6,039 nt of DNA from Gammaproteobacteria bacterium (GCA_013002925.1 JABDLQ010000168.1:1-6039); one strand, 5' to 3'. Shown: positions 1 through 5,308, counted from the stretch's first letter. Made by a program: numbers and translations. Notes: generated by a model from the sequence alone, not told the origin.

Positions 1-150
1 ATTACGCTTTAGCGGTGTCGAGTTAATCCACGCAGCTGAATCTGACTGGGTGAATTCCGGCATGACCGGAAACTTTGCTTGCTGTTGCGCTACCGCCCCT
101 GCCATGATCACAGCACCCAGTAATGCAATCGCAATTTTGGTTAACATCAT
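1..150 (-). CDS. Secreted thioredoxin-like (TlpA/redoxin-type) protein, N-terminal fragment
   Basis: Only the first 50 codons lie in the window; the gene continues beyond the left edge. The start is the first of two adjacent ATGs, placed by a GGAGG at 157-161 with a 6-nt spacer. Residues 1-21 form a signal peptide (MMLTK, then a hydrophobic run ending AGAVA), with probable cleavage before QQQAK. The mature start contains FTQSDSAAWINSTPLKRN. In periplasmic thioredoxin-fold proteins a W-I-N-S-x-P-L segment of this kind comes just before the strand leading to the CxxC active site, so a thiol-disulfide or redoxin-like role in the periplasm is inferred. The catalytic cysteines would be off the edge, so the activity cannot be confirmed. 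It is separated from the upstream gene on the same strand by a terminator, so it probably has its own promoter. Confidence 0.6.
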   Translation of the reverse strand, partial: MMLTKIAIALLGAVIMAGAVAQQQAKFPVMPEFTQSDSAAWINSTPLKRN

Positions 151-425
151 TTGTATCCTCCACAAAAGCAAAGGTGCTCCACAATTCAGACCTTGCCACT
201 TGCCAAATTATGACACGGCGGTGTCCAGGTGATCGGGGAGGTGGCCCGGTTTTATGGCGGCCGACGCGCGCCAATATAAAAACCAGTCTATGCTTTGCAG
301 AACCGACCGGCCACGGCCTGCGCGCTACATCATAATTTGCAGCACAGTGTCGGGTACCCCGGATCACCTGTTTGATGCCATCTCTCAGGTTGTTCAGGCT
401 CGCGCATTATTTTACTACCAACATG
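151..425. other. Intergenic region with no convincing gene
   Basis: This stretch separates the terminator at 426-451 from the thioredoxin-like gene. Open frames here are short, arginine-rich, have no ribosome binding site and resemble no family I know. It should hold the promoter of the gene starting at 150. On the minus strand a CATAAT at 208-213 and a TATATT at 273-278 could be -10 boxes, but neither has a good -35 partner at 16-18 nt, so no promoter is called. A GGGTACCC palindrome lies near 352-359. Confidence 0.5.
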
Positions 426-451
426 AAAACAGGCCTCGCAAGGGAGGCCTG
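426..451 (-). terminator. Rho-independent terminator of the 472-1335 gene
   Basis: A perfect 8-bp stem, CAGGCCTC paired with GAGGCCTG, encloses a 6-nt loop at 430-451. Read on the minus strand it is followed at once by TTTT (426-429). It begins about 20 nt past the stop codon of the upstream gene. The T tract is short, so efficiency may be moderate. There is no T tract on the plus side, so it acts in the minus direction. Confidence 0.8.
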
Positions 452-471
452 ATAGGTTTATGCACGCCGCG

Positions 472-1335
472 CTAATACCGATATCTTTGATGCGGATAAC
501 GAACGCGTGGTGGTGGCGGGGCAAAGCCGCTGTTGCCCCAGCGATATGAGTCACGCCACAGCCGGTTGCGCGGTTTGTAGCAGTCTTTTACACCCATGCG
601 ACATAAGGTTTCAGCCCATTCGTATTTGATCAGAAACTTTGCGGCAGCGTGTCGTTCTTCGCGAAAGCGCACCTGGCGGGCCCGGGAATAACGCTCGTCG
701 CCGTAACCTGTGCCAGGTTGAGACGCGGCCTCACCGGAACGTTTTTCCAGGCGCCCGTCCGAGTCAGCTGCAGGTGCGCGGTTCTTGTGCGCGGAAGAAC
801 CGTTAGGGCGACCCTTTTGATAGCCTTTATCGTATTCGTGCTCTTCGTAACGGGAGCGCTCTGCATCCCGGAACACGGCGACGGCAATCACGCCCATCGC
901 CGAATAGTCACCAAATGCGCCCGAGTAAGAATTTTCTTCAGATGTAAAGTAAAACTCGTTGACATGATTGCGCGAGGAGCGCCAGCCTCGATACGTGGCT
1001 TGTTGAAAAGGGTCCAGAACGTACTTGCGCTCCTTGCTTTTCAATTTGGAGCGTTTGCCCGAAATGATATTTCGACCATCGACCGCGATCACCAGACCAA
1101 TTCGCTCGGCGCTGTGGTTGGTCAGCCTGATCGCATAGCGCTGACCGGGCCGGGCTTCAAGATAGGACTTGTAGGTGATGCCTTTCTGCCGCTCAATTGC
1201 CGCAAACGCCGGTAACGCACGACCCCGTTCATTGACGATCTCGACTTCAACGCTGTCGGAATAAAAATGTTCCGCCATGACCCCGGCGGTAAAAACCACC
1301 AGCGCGAAACCAACCATAAATTTTTGGATACTCAT
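472..1335 (-). CDS. Secreted protein of unknown function with conserved N-terminal domain and charged C-terminal extension
   Basis: The protein has 287 residues. The start is the ATG of MSIQKF, which has a GGAGG with an 8-nt spacer; an earlier in-frame ATG at 1362 lacks one. Residues 1-21 are a signal peptide ending VMA, with no lipobox, so the protein should be periplasmic or exported. Residues about 29-157 form a compact domain with striking conserved-looking blocks (IAVDGRNIISG at 83-93, YRGWR at 115-119, FGDYSAMGVIAVAVF at 141-155). I recall similar blocks in uncharacterised proteobacterial proteins but can name no function. Residues 158 to about 235 are low-complexity and highly charged, then a helical-looking segment carries a C-x6-C pair (LCRMGVKDC), and the end is PPPPRVRYPHQRYRY. 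It is followed by a terminator and preceded by 108 nt after the nuclease gene, so it is probably transcribed alone or as a distal gene. Confidence 0.8.
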   Translation of the reverse strand: MSIQKFMVGFALVVFTAGVMAEHFYSDSVEVEIVNERGRALPAFAAIERQKGITYKSYLEARPGQRYAIRLTNHSAERIGLVIAVDGRNIISGKRSKLKSKERKYVLDPFQQATYRGWRSSRNHVNEFYFTSEENSYSGAFGDYSAMGVIAVAVFRDAERSRYEEHEYDKGYQKGRPNGSSAHKNRAPAADSDGRLEKRSGEAASQPGTGYGDERYSRARQVRFREERHAAAKFLIKYEWAETLCRMGVKDCYKPRNRLWRDSYRWGNSGFAPPPPRVRYPHQRYRY

Positions 1336-1371
1336 AACGTGTTCCTCCACATCATTTGTCAACAGTTACAC

Positions 1372-1389
1372 CATGCGCGCAAACGCATG
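1372..1389 (-). repeat. Small hairpin between the nuclease gene and the secreted-protein gene
   Basis: CATGCG and CGCATG form a perfect 6-bp stem with a 6-nt loop, about 55 nt past the nuclease stop codon on the minus strand. No T tract follows, so it is not a standard intrinsic terminator. It could be an RNA processing or stability element, or chance. Confidence 0.3.
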
Positions 1390-1443
1390 AATGCCACCTG
1401 AATCTGCTTCAAAGGTATAAACGTCAGAGGAAACTAATCGGGG

Positions 1444-1950
1444 TTAATTGCGGTTACGTTGCCGCCATTCCCAGGGAGGGATACGTTGTTCTTGCGGTAG
1501 CGACCACAAGCCGCGGCCTGCCTGTCGGGCAGATCTTTCTTTTTCGATCAGTGCTTTGTCATCGGTGTAGCGGCGATAGACCCAGGCCGCCCCCTGTTCG
1601 ACAAGTTGAATGTTAACTGCCGGCTCGTGCCCGACAACGTGCACTATCGCCACCACCCGCCCATAGCGATCACGATCGATTGCTTCGACATAAATGGATT
1701 GGTGATTCAGCAGCCGTTCAGCTGCACTGCGCGCCTGTTGGGAATACGTTTGCTTAAGTTCGGGCGCATCTATCCCAAACAGGCGTATTTCGATTTCCTG
1801 GTTGTTGGCCCGCGCCAACAGGCTGTCGCCGTCCAGAACCCTGGTGACCGTGTAAACCATCCGCTCATCAGCGCGCTGCGGTGGAGATTGCTCACACGCA
1901 CACAAGCACAGGCAGACACTCAGAAAATAACAATGCAGAGGTTTAATCAA
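1444..1950 (-). CDS. Thermonuclease-family (SNase-like) lipoprotein
   Basis: The 168-residue protein is a staphylococcal-nuclease-fold enzyme, a family that cleaves DNA and RNA in a Ca2+-dependent way. The active-site blocks are present: VLDGDSLLA (38-46, metal-binding Asp), RLFGIDAPE (56-64, catalytic Arg56 and Glu64 with Asp61) and DRYGR (94-98, catalytic Arg98). The helix VNIQLVEQGAAWVYRRY (112-128) and a terminal GLWS also fit the family. Residues 1-19 are a lipoprotein signal with lipobox LCAC, so the mature protein should start at Cys19 and be anchored in the envelope. The start is TTG: no ATG or GTG is in frame between the upstream TGA and the signal sequence, and the only SD-like match is a GGGG 4 nt away. 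It lies 124 nt beyond the last psp-operon gene on the same strand. A role in nutrient scavenging or degrading extracellular nucleic acid is inferred. Confidence 0.85.
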   Translation of the reverse strand: MIKPLHCYFLSVCLCLCACEQSPPQRADERMVYTVTRVLDGDSLLARANNQEIEIRLFGIDAPELKQTYSQQARSAAERLLNHQSIYVEAIDRDRYGRVVAIVHVVGHEPAVNIQLVEQGAAWVYRRYTDDKALIEKERSARQAGRGLWSLPQEQRIPPWEWRQRNRN

Positions 1951-2019
1951 ATGGCCCCGGATGCGTCGTTCGCAACACCTTCAGGAAATCCTTGTGAACG
2001 TAGACAGTCGTGACAGGTT

Positions 2020-2075
2020 AAGCCCCACCGCAAGGGAATTGCAAACGGCCGGCTGGCGCTCTCGAACTGGGGCTT
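2020..2075 (-). repeat. Inverted repeat at the 3' end of the psp operon
   Basis: AAGCCCCA (2020-2027) is perfectly complementary to TGGGGCTT (2068-2075), with 40 nt between that hold further short self-complementary pieces (CCG/CGG, GCAA/TTGC). The distal arm touches the stop codon of the 2075-2326 gene. No T tract follows on the minus strand. It could be a folded 3' end of the psp mRNA that limits read-through into the nuclease gene, but a chance 8-bp match is possible. Confidence 0.4.
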
Positions 2076-2326
2076 CAGAGGCGCTCGAACTCTCTTTTCA
2101 GATCGTAGTTACGATCGGTCACAATCTTTTCCAGCACCGCAACCCGCTCCTCGAGCTGTTCGATGCGTTTCAATGACAGCGGCATGCCATTTTCATCAAG
2201 GTCCGTGTCTGAGCCAAAAAATTCTTCCCGCAGGTTGCTCTCGTTGCGATTTTCCAGCCATTTGCCAAGCACTGTAGTGATCCCGACAATCATTACAATC
2301 AGGACAACCATTTCAAAGACATGCAT
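2075..2326 (-). CDS. Small PspB-like membrane protein with C-terminal coiled coil
   Basis: This 83-residue protein is the last gene of the psp operon, 50 nt after canonical pspC, with a strong AGGAGG and a 6-nt spacer before the ATG. Residues 5-21 are one hydrophobic membrane segment, followed by a KWLENRNE boundary, an acidic stretch (GSDTDLDENG, 38-47) and a helical coiled-coil segment from 51 to the end. The architecture, short TM then coiled coil, is that of PspB, and the segment EERVAVLEKIV (59-69) resembles ESRINTLETIL of the PspB here. The last 15 residues (VTDRNYDLKREFERL) match the tail of the PspC here at 9 of 15 positions. It is not PspD, PspE or PspG as I know them. An accessory part of the PspB-PspC membrane sensor is inferred from the sequence and operon position. 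Confidence 0.8.
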   Translation of the reverse strand: MHVFEMVVLIVMIVGITTVLGKWLENRNESNLREEFFGSDTDLDENGMPLSLKRIEQLEERVAVLEKIVTDRNYDLKREFERL

Positions 2327-2376
2327 GTACTCCCTCCTGCCAGCTCAGATTCATAAACACCAATATCCATTTACTG

Positions 2377-2772
2377 CTAATCGCGACCCAGCTCCTCAAA
2401 TTCACGGTCCAGGTCAAATCGAGAAGAAGTAACATAGCGCTCCATTTTCTGTAATCGATTTTCCATATTCTTGAAGCGATAACGCACATCCGAAAACGTT
2501 TCTTCAGGCGAGCGTCTTAATGCCCGCACAAATTGCTCCTCTGCCGGCCCGGTATAGGCATTGTCAGGCATCGGTTGCAGCACCATCGCAGCGATAATGT
2601 ACAACACCACGCCGACGGGAAACATCATCAGGATTGCAATAATACCAACAATCCGGGTGGCACCCACGCTAATGCCAAGGTAATCGGCGATCCCGGAAAA
2701 TACCCCGGCTACGGCAGAACGGCGGGTATCCCGATATAAACGTCGTGGCCGAAAATCGTTACGATTACTCAT
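2377..2772 (-). CDS. pspC: Phage shock protein C (canonical copy)
   Basis: The 131-residue protein is an inner-membrane Psp sensor that, with PspB, relieves PspA inhibition of PspF under membrane stress. The PspC domain covers residues about 10-66: RRLYRDTRRSAVAGVFSGIADYLGI, then the membrane segment 41-64. After it comes LQPMPDN (65-71), closely matching the same place in E. coli PspC (LDPMPDN), and the C-terminal helix RLQKMERYVTS (106-116), matching RLREMERYVTS. This copy therefore has the full E. coli-type layout and is the likely functional orthologue. Its ATG directly follows the TAA of the upstream gene (TAAATG), with a GAGG 9 nt before the start. The usual GVCAG block reads GVFSG here. 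Confidence 0.92.
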   Translation of the reverse strand: MSNRNDFRPRRLYRDTRRSAVAGVFSGIADYLGISVGATRIVGIIAILMMFPVGVVLYIIAAMVLQPMPDNAYTGPAEEQFVRALRRSPEETFSDVRYRFKNMENRLQKMERYVTSSRFDLDREFEELGRD

Positions 2773-3084
2773 TTATCCGCGCCTCGTGCTGCGATGGCTA
2801 TATCGATAGGTGCGATAATGACCACGGTGATCCGCGCGCCGCCAAAATTCGCGTTCACGTCTTTCATCAAAATGCAGCGGGCGATTGCGCATCAGAAATC
2901 CCGCTATAAAATACGCCAGCACCGTTGCAATGGTGAAAAACAGCAGGCAGATAAAGGTGACGATCCGAACACCCCTGGTATTCAGGTCAAAGCTGTGAGC
3001 CAGACCTGCACACACTCCTAAAACGATGCCATTTTCACTGTCCCGATATAACATTTTTTCTCCCAGGCTAATAAACAGGTCCAT
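2773..3084 (-). CDS. Short PspC-domain paralogue with arginine-rich tail
   Basis: This 103-residue membrane protein lies between pspB and canonical pspC. Residues about 10-65 are a PspC domain (KMLYRDSENGIVLGVCAGLAHSF, then the membrane segment 41-64). The C-terminal leucine-zipper-like helix of PspC is missing. In its place residues 66-103 are strongly basic, with 13 arginines in 38 positions plus several His and Tyr. The start used here overlaps the pspB stop by one base (TAATG), has no SD and would rely on translational coupling; its N-terminus aligns in length with E. coli PspC. An alternative start is the ATG at 3054 (MLYRDS), which has GGGAG 5 nt upstream. The basic tail could bind anionic lipid at the membrane surface (inference). 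It probably arose by pspC duplication; whether it signals is unknown. Confidence 0.85.
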   Translation of the reverse strand: MDLFISLGEKMLYRDSENGIVLGVCAGLAHSFDLNTRGVRIVTFICLLFFTIATVLAYFIAGFLMRNRPLHFDERREREFWRRADHRGHYRTYRYSHRSTRRG

Positions 3085-3314
3085 TAAGTATGCTTGCGCC
3101 AGTCGGTGGAAGTCTTATCCAGAATGGTTTCCAGCGTGTTGATACGACTTTCCATTTTCTGAGCGCTTGCCCAAAGGTCCTCGAGCATTTTCTCGTCTTC
3201 ACTGGAAAGCGATTTGGTCTGCTTCCACTTGGTGACGTAGTGAAAAATGATCAGCAATGGCAACACCACTACACATAGCAAAATGCCCATAACACCCGTC
3301 ATTTCTGCACCCAC
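3084..3314 (-). CDS. pspB: Phage shock protein B
   Basis: The 76-residue inner-membrane protein acts with PspC to recruit PspA and free PspF when the membrane is stressed. Residues 7-26 are the membrane segment ending in FHY, like the LHY of E. coli PspB. A polar stretch follows, then the coiled coil MESRINTLETILD (54-66) and the ending DWRKHT, matching ERIQSLESILD and NWRDR in E. coli. The start is GTG, fixed by a GGAG at 3322-3325 with a 7-nt spacer; a later ATG (residue 5) has a poorer site. It begins 28 nt after the pspA stop, and its TAA overlaps the next ATG by one base. Confidence 0.93.
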   Translation of the reverse strand: MGAEMTGVMGILLCVVVLPLLIIFHYVTKWKQTKSLSSEDEKMLEDLWASAQKMESRINTLETILDKTSTDWRKHT

Positions 3315-3342
3315 CTTGTATCTCCGTTCAGGTTAATGTACT

Positions 3343-4011
3343 TCATTGACTACCGGATCCCATACGATCCTTGAGTTCCTTGAGCTCTTCTTCAATGCTC
3401 TCCGAACTCTCAAGGTCCGAAAACTCACGATGCAGATCCTTTTTCAGACCCATGTCATAGGCTTCGATCCGTCCTTCCATGCCTTCCATCTTACGCTCGA
3501 ATTGTTCGAACCGGACCAGTGCATCATCGATCTTGTTTTCATGAATCTGCTTGCGCACGTTGAGTCGCGACGACGTTGTGGCGTGCCGCATCAACAACGC
3601 TTTTTGCCGGGTCTTGGCGTCGCCGAGCTTTTCCTCCAGGCGAGCAATATCGCCGTTGAGCTTTGCAAGCCCTTCTTCAATATGCTGATAATCGGCTTTC
3701 AGATTATCCACGCTCGCGCTGACGCGATTTTTTTCCGCCAGTGCCGCTTTCGCCAGATCATCCCGACCTTTGTTGATGGCCAGTTCGGCTTTCTGGTGCC
3801 AGTCATTTGCCTCGGACTCCAACACGCTGAGTTTGCGGTTTAGCTGCTTTTTGTCCGCAATCGAACGCGCTGCAGCGGTGCGTACTTCCACCAATGTGTC
3901 CTCCATTTCCTGGATCATCAGGCGCACCAGTTTTTCCGGGTCCTCTGCTTTGTCCAGGATGGCATTGATGTTTGAATTAACGATGTCAGTAAATCTTGAA
4001 AAAATACCCAT
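3343..4011 (-). CDS. pspA: Phage shock protein A
   Basis: The 222-residue protein is exactly the length of E. coli PspA. It is a peripheral inner-membrane protein of the PspA/IM30 (ESCRT-III-like) family that binds and inhibits PspF in unstressed cells and, when released, forms membrane-stabilising oligomers. The start MGIFSRF is set by GAGG with a 7-nt spacer; the frame stays open for ten more codons, but they lie over the leader. Residues 2-19 form the amphipathic membrane-binding helix (GIFSRFTDIVNSNINAIL), followed by the near-invariant block DPEKLVRLMIQEMEDTLVEV (28-47). The rest is long coiled-coil helices, ending in DLHREFSDL (192-200) and an acidic-basic helix. It is the first gene of the operon, about 30 nt downstream of the predicted sigma-54 transcription start. 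Confidence 0.97.
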   Translation of the reverse strand: MGIFSRFTDIVNSNINAILDKAEDPEKLVRLMIQEMEDTLVEVRTAAARSIADKKQLNRKLSVLESEANDWHQKAELAINKGRDDLAKAALAEKNRVSASVDNLKADYQHIEEGLAKLNGDIARLEEKLGDAKTRQKALLMRHATTSSRLNVRKQIHENKIDDALVRFEQFERKMEGMEGRIEAYDMGLKKDLHREFSDLESSESIEEELKELKDRMGSGSQ

Positions 4012-4050
4012 GGTGGTTCCTCGTGTTCGGGTTCTGTTCACTAAGTACCA

Positions 4051-4066
4051 AGCAGGTTTCGTGCCA
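4051..4066 (-). promoter_or_regulatory. Sigma-54 (-24/-12) promoter of the psp operon
   Basis: On the minus strand the sequence reads TGGCACGAAACCTGCT. It matches the sigma-54 consensus TGGCACG-N4-TTGCW at all but one position and has exactly ten bases between the GG and the GC. Transcription should start near 4040, leaving a leader of about 30 nt before pspA. Sigma-54 promoters need an AAA+ activator, which is encoded divergently (pspF). Confidence 0.9.
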
Positions 4067-4095
4067 GACCCGGAGAAACAGGCTTATGTCATTGT

Positions 4096-4108
4096 TATCA
4101 TTGATGTA
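4096..4108 (+). promoter_or_regulatory. Possible IHF binding site
   Basis: TATCATTGATGTA matches the IHF consensus WATCAA-N4-TTR at 7 of 9 defined positions. It lies about 56-68 bp upstream of the predicted psp start, between the promoter and the PspF sites, which is where DNA bending by IHF helps PspF reach the polymerase in E. coli. The match is imperfect. Confidence 0.35.
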
Positions 4109-4154
4109 ATCCAGGCTTTTCTAGCCCATCGGCATTCCCTATAGCAAACAATAA

Positions 4155-4172
4155 TTAGTATATTTAACTAAT
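4155..4172 (-). promoter_or_regulatory. PspF upstream activating site, promoter-proximal
   Basis: TTAGTATATTTAACTAAT (plus strand) contains the inverted repeat TTAGT-N7-ACTAA. It differs by one base from the second site 41 bp away. It agrees with the E. coli PspF site as I recall it (TAGTGTAATTCGCTAA) at most positions. Its centre is about 123 bp upstream of the predicted psp start, fitting an enhancer site for PspF. Confidence 0.75.
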
Positions 4173-4190
4173 TTATTAACTATTTTATTA
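4164..4190. repeat. 12-bp tandem repeat in the psp/pspF control region
   Basis: TTAACTAATTTATTA (4164-4178) is repeated at 4176-4190 as TTAACTATTTTATTA, 14 of 15 identical with a 12-bp period. It fills the space between the two PspF sites in a nearly pure A+T stretch (4141-4211). It may be a degenerate third PspF half-site array, a flexible or easily melted segment, or sequence drift. Confidence 0.5.
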
Positions 4191-4205
4191 GATTTTTAGT
4201 ATATT
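4176..4205 (+). promoter_or_regulatory. Candidate pspF promoter within the PspF binding region
   Basis: A -10-like TATATT (4200-4205) has a weak -35-like TTAACT (4176-4181) 18 nt upstream. The -10 is 6 nt before the pspF ATG, so transcription would begin at or next to the start codon and give a leaderless mRNA. An alternative -10 (TATATT, 4159-4164) lies in the proximal site with a poor -35. Either way PspF bound to its sites would block this promoter. Confidence 0.4.
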
Positions 4206-4213
4206 TGACTAAT
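4196..4213 (-). promoter_or_regulatory. PspF upstream activating site, distal, overlapping the pspF start codon
   Basis: TTAGTATATTTGACTAAT (plus strand) has the same TTAGT-N7-ACTAA dyad as the proximal site and 17 of 18 identical bases. The 41-bp offset is close to four helical turns, so both sites face the same side of the DNA. Its last two bases are the first two of the pspF ATG, which makes it a natural operator for pspF autorepression. Confidence 0.75.
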
Positions 4214-5246
4214 GAGTTTGAACACCTCTGAACAAAACATATTGGGCGAAGCCCCTGAGTTTCTGCTGGCGCTCGAGCATGTATCCCGCGCAGCTCCCCT
4301 GTCAAAACCCGTGCTCATCCTTGGGGAACGCGGCACCGGCAAGGAACTGTTCGCGAGCCGGCTGCATTATTTGTCCACGCGTTGGGATCAACCACTGGTC
4401 AAGGTCAACTGTGCAGCACTGACAGAGAGCATCCTGGAGTCCGAATTATTTGGTCATGAGGCGGGGGCATTTACGGGTGCCGCTACCCGCCATATCGGGC
4501 GCTTCGAGCGGGCCAACAACGGCACCTTGTTGCTGGACGAACTGGGTACGATCCCGCAACGCATGCAGGAAAAAATTCTGCGCGTCATCGAATATGGAGA
4601 ATTCGAACGGGTCGGAGGCAGCGAAACGATCTATGTCGACGTCCGCATCATCGGTGCCACCAATGCCGACCTGCCGCAACTGGCTGCCCGTAACAAATTT
4701 CGTATTGATCTGCTCGACCGCCTGGCTTTTGACGTGATTAACGTGCCGCCTTTGCGCCACCGCCGCAGCGACATTGAATTACTCGCCAATCATTTTGCCG
4801 TGAGCATCACCAGTGATCTCGAACGATCTTATTTTCCGGGCTTCACCGAAGCGGCTACCATCGTGTTGAATCAATATAACTGGCCCGGTAACGTCAGGGA
4901 GTTGAAAAATGCTGTCGAGCGATCCGTCTACCGCAATACGGAACCTGAACAGCCGGTTGCAACAATCGTACTAAACCCGTTCGAATCGGCCTACACTCTG
5001 CTCGACGAGGTACCGGCAACAGCCGATGACACAGATGGCGCAACCGAAGACGCTACAGCAACTGCAGCGATAACGCTGCCCTGTGACCTGAAAGAAAACG
5101 TCCGCGCGCTTGAGCGCCGCAGCATTGAACAGGCACTCGAAGCGCACCAGTATCACCAGGGTCGCACCGCGCAATCATTGTCACTGACCTATCATCAGCT
5201 GCGCGCCTACCTGAAAAAACATGATATTCGAACCCGCCCCGAGTAG
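4212..5246 (+). CDS. pspF: PspF, sigma-54-dependent activator of the psp operon
   Basis: The 344-residue enhancer-binding protein hydrolyses ATP to open sigma-54 promoters. It has no N-terminal sensor domain, as in E. coli PspF, because control is through PspA binding. Visible parts: Walker A GERGTGKE (38-45), the sigma-54-contacting GAFTGA loop (85-90), Walker B LLLDEL (106-111), arginine fingers Arg164 and Arg170 in RIDLLDRLAFDV, and WPGNVRELKN of the AAA+ lid. Trp58 corresponds to E. coli Trp56, the PspA-contacting residue. The C-terminus carries a Fis-type helix-turn-helix (GRTAQSLSLTYHQLRAYLKKH). The linker before it is acidic and rich in Ala/Thr/Asp, and makes the protein about 19 residues longer than in E. 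coli. An in-frame TGA two codons upstream fixes the start, which has no Shine-Dalgarno sequence. Confidence 0.96.
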   Translation: MSLNTSEQNILGEAPEFLLALEHVSRAAPLSKPVLILGERGTGKELFASRLHYLSTRWDQPLVKVNCAALTESILESELFGHEAGAFTGAATRHIGRFERANNGTLLLDELGTIPQRMQEKILRVIEYGEFERVGGSETIYVDVRIIGATNADLPQLAARNKFRIDLLDRLAFDVINVPPLRHRRSDIELLANHFAVSITSDLERSYFPGFTEAATIVLNQYNWPGNVRELKNAVERSVYRNTEPEQPVATIVLNPFESAYTLLDEVPATADDTDGATEDATATAAITLPCDLKENVRALERRSIEQALEAHQYHQGRTAQSLSLTYHQLRAYLKKHDIRTRPE

Positions 5247-5308
5247 ACTTTGCTCGCGTCAGAACAACGCGGCATGGGAGAGATACAAATCTGAAAAGGA
5301 GATTGGAT

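Noticed and set aside
23..554. Minus-strand open frames through the 151-471 intergenic region
   Set aside because: They run through a terminator or out of frame into the thioredoxin-like gene, lack ribosome sites and have arginine-rich, unfamiliar translations.
649..1215. Long plus-strand open frame opposite the secreted-protein gene
   Set aside because: It is antisense to a gene with a signal peptide, conserved-looking domain and good ribosome site; its own translation has no recognisable family or start signal.
1346..1360. TTGACA on the minus strand just upstream of the secreted-protein gene as a -35 box
   Set aside because: A -10 at 17 nt would fall beyond the ribosome site at the start codon, so it cannot drive a transcript with this start and SD.
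1606..2013. Plus-strand open frame opposite the nuclease gene
   Set aside because: The opposite strand holds all the thermonuclease catalytic motifs; this frame has no family resemblance.
3346..3843. Plus-strand open frame opposite pspA
   Set aside because: It is fully antisense to the unmistakable pspA coding sequence and has no ribosome binding site.
4012..4041. Ten-codon N-terminal extension of pspA
   Set aside because: MGIFSRF is the conserved PspA start, has its own GAGG, gives the family length of 222 residues, and the extension falls in the predicted leader at the transcription start.
4141..4213. CRISPR-like or phage attachment repeats in the AT-rich intergenic stretch
   Set aside because: There are only two 18-bp copies with internal dyad symmetry beside a sigma-54 promoter and a pspF gene; no spacers, integrase or cas genes are present, so PspF sites explain them better.
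5303..5308. TTG start for the haem lipoprotein
   Set aside because: It is only 1 nt from the GGAG; the in-frame GTG at 5309 has normal 7-nt spacing and still gives a full lipoprotein signal.
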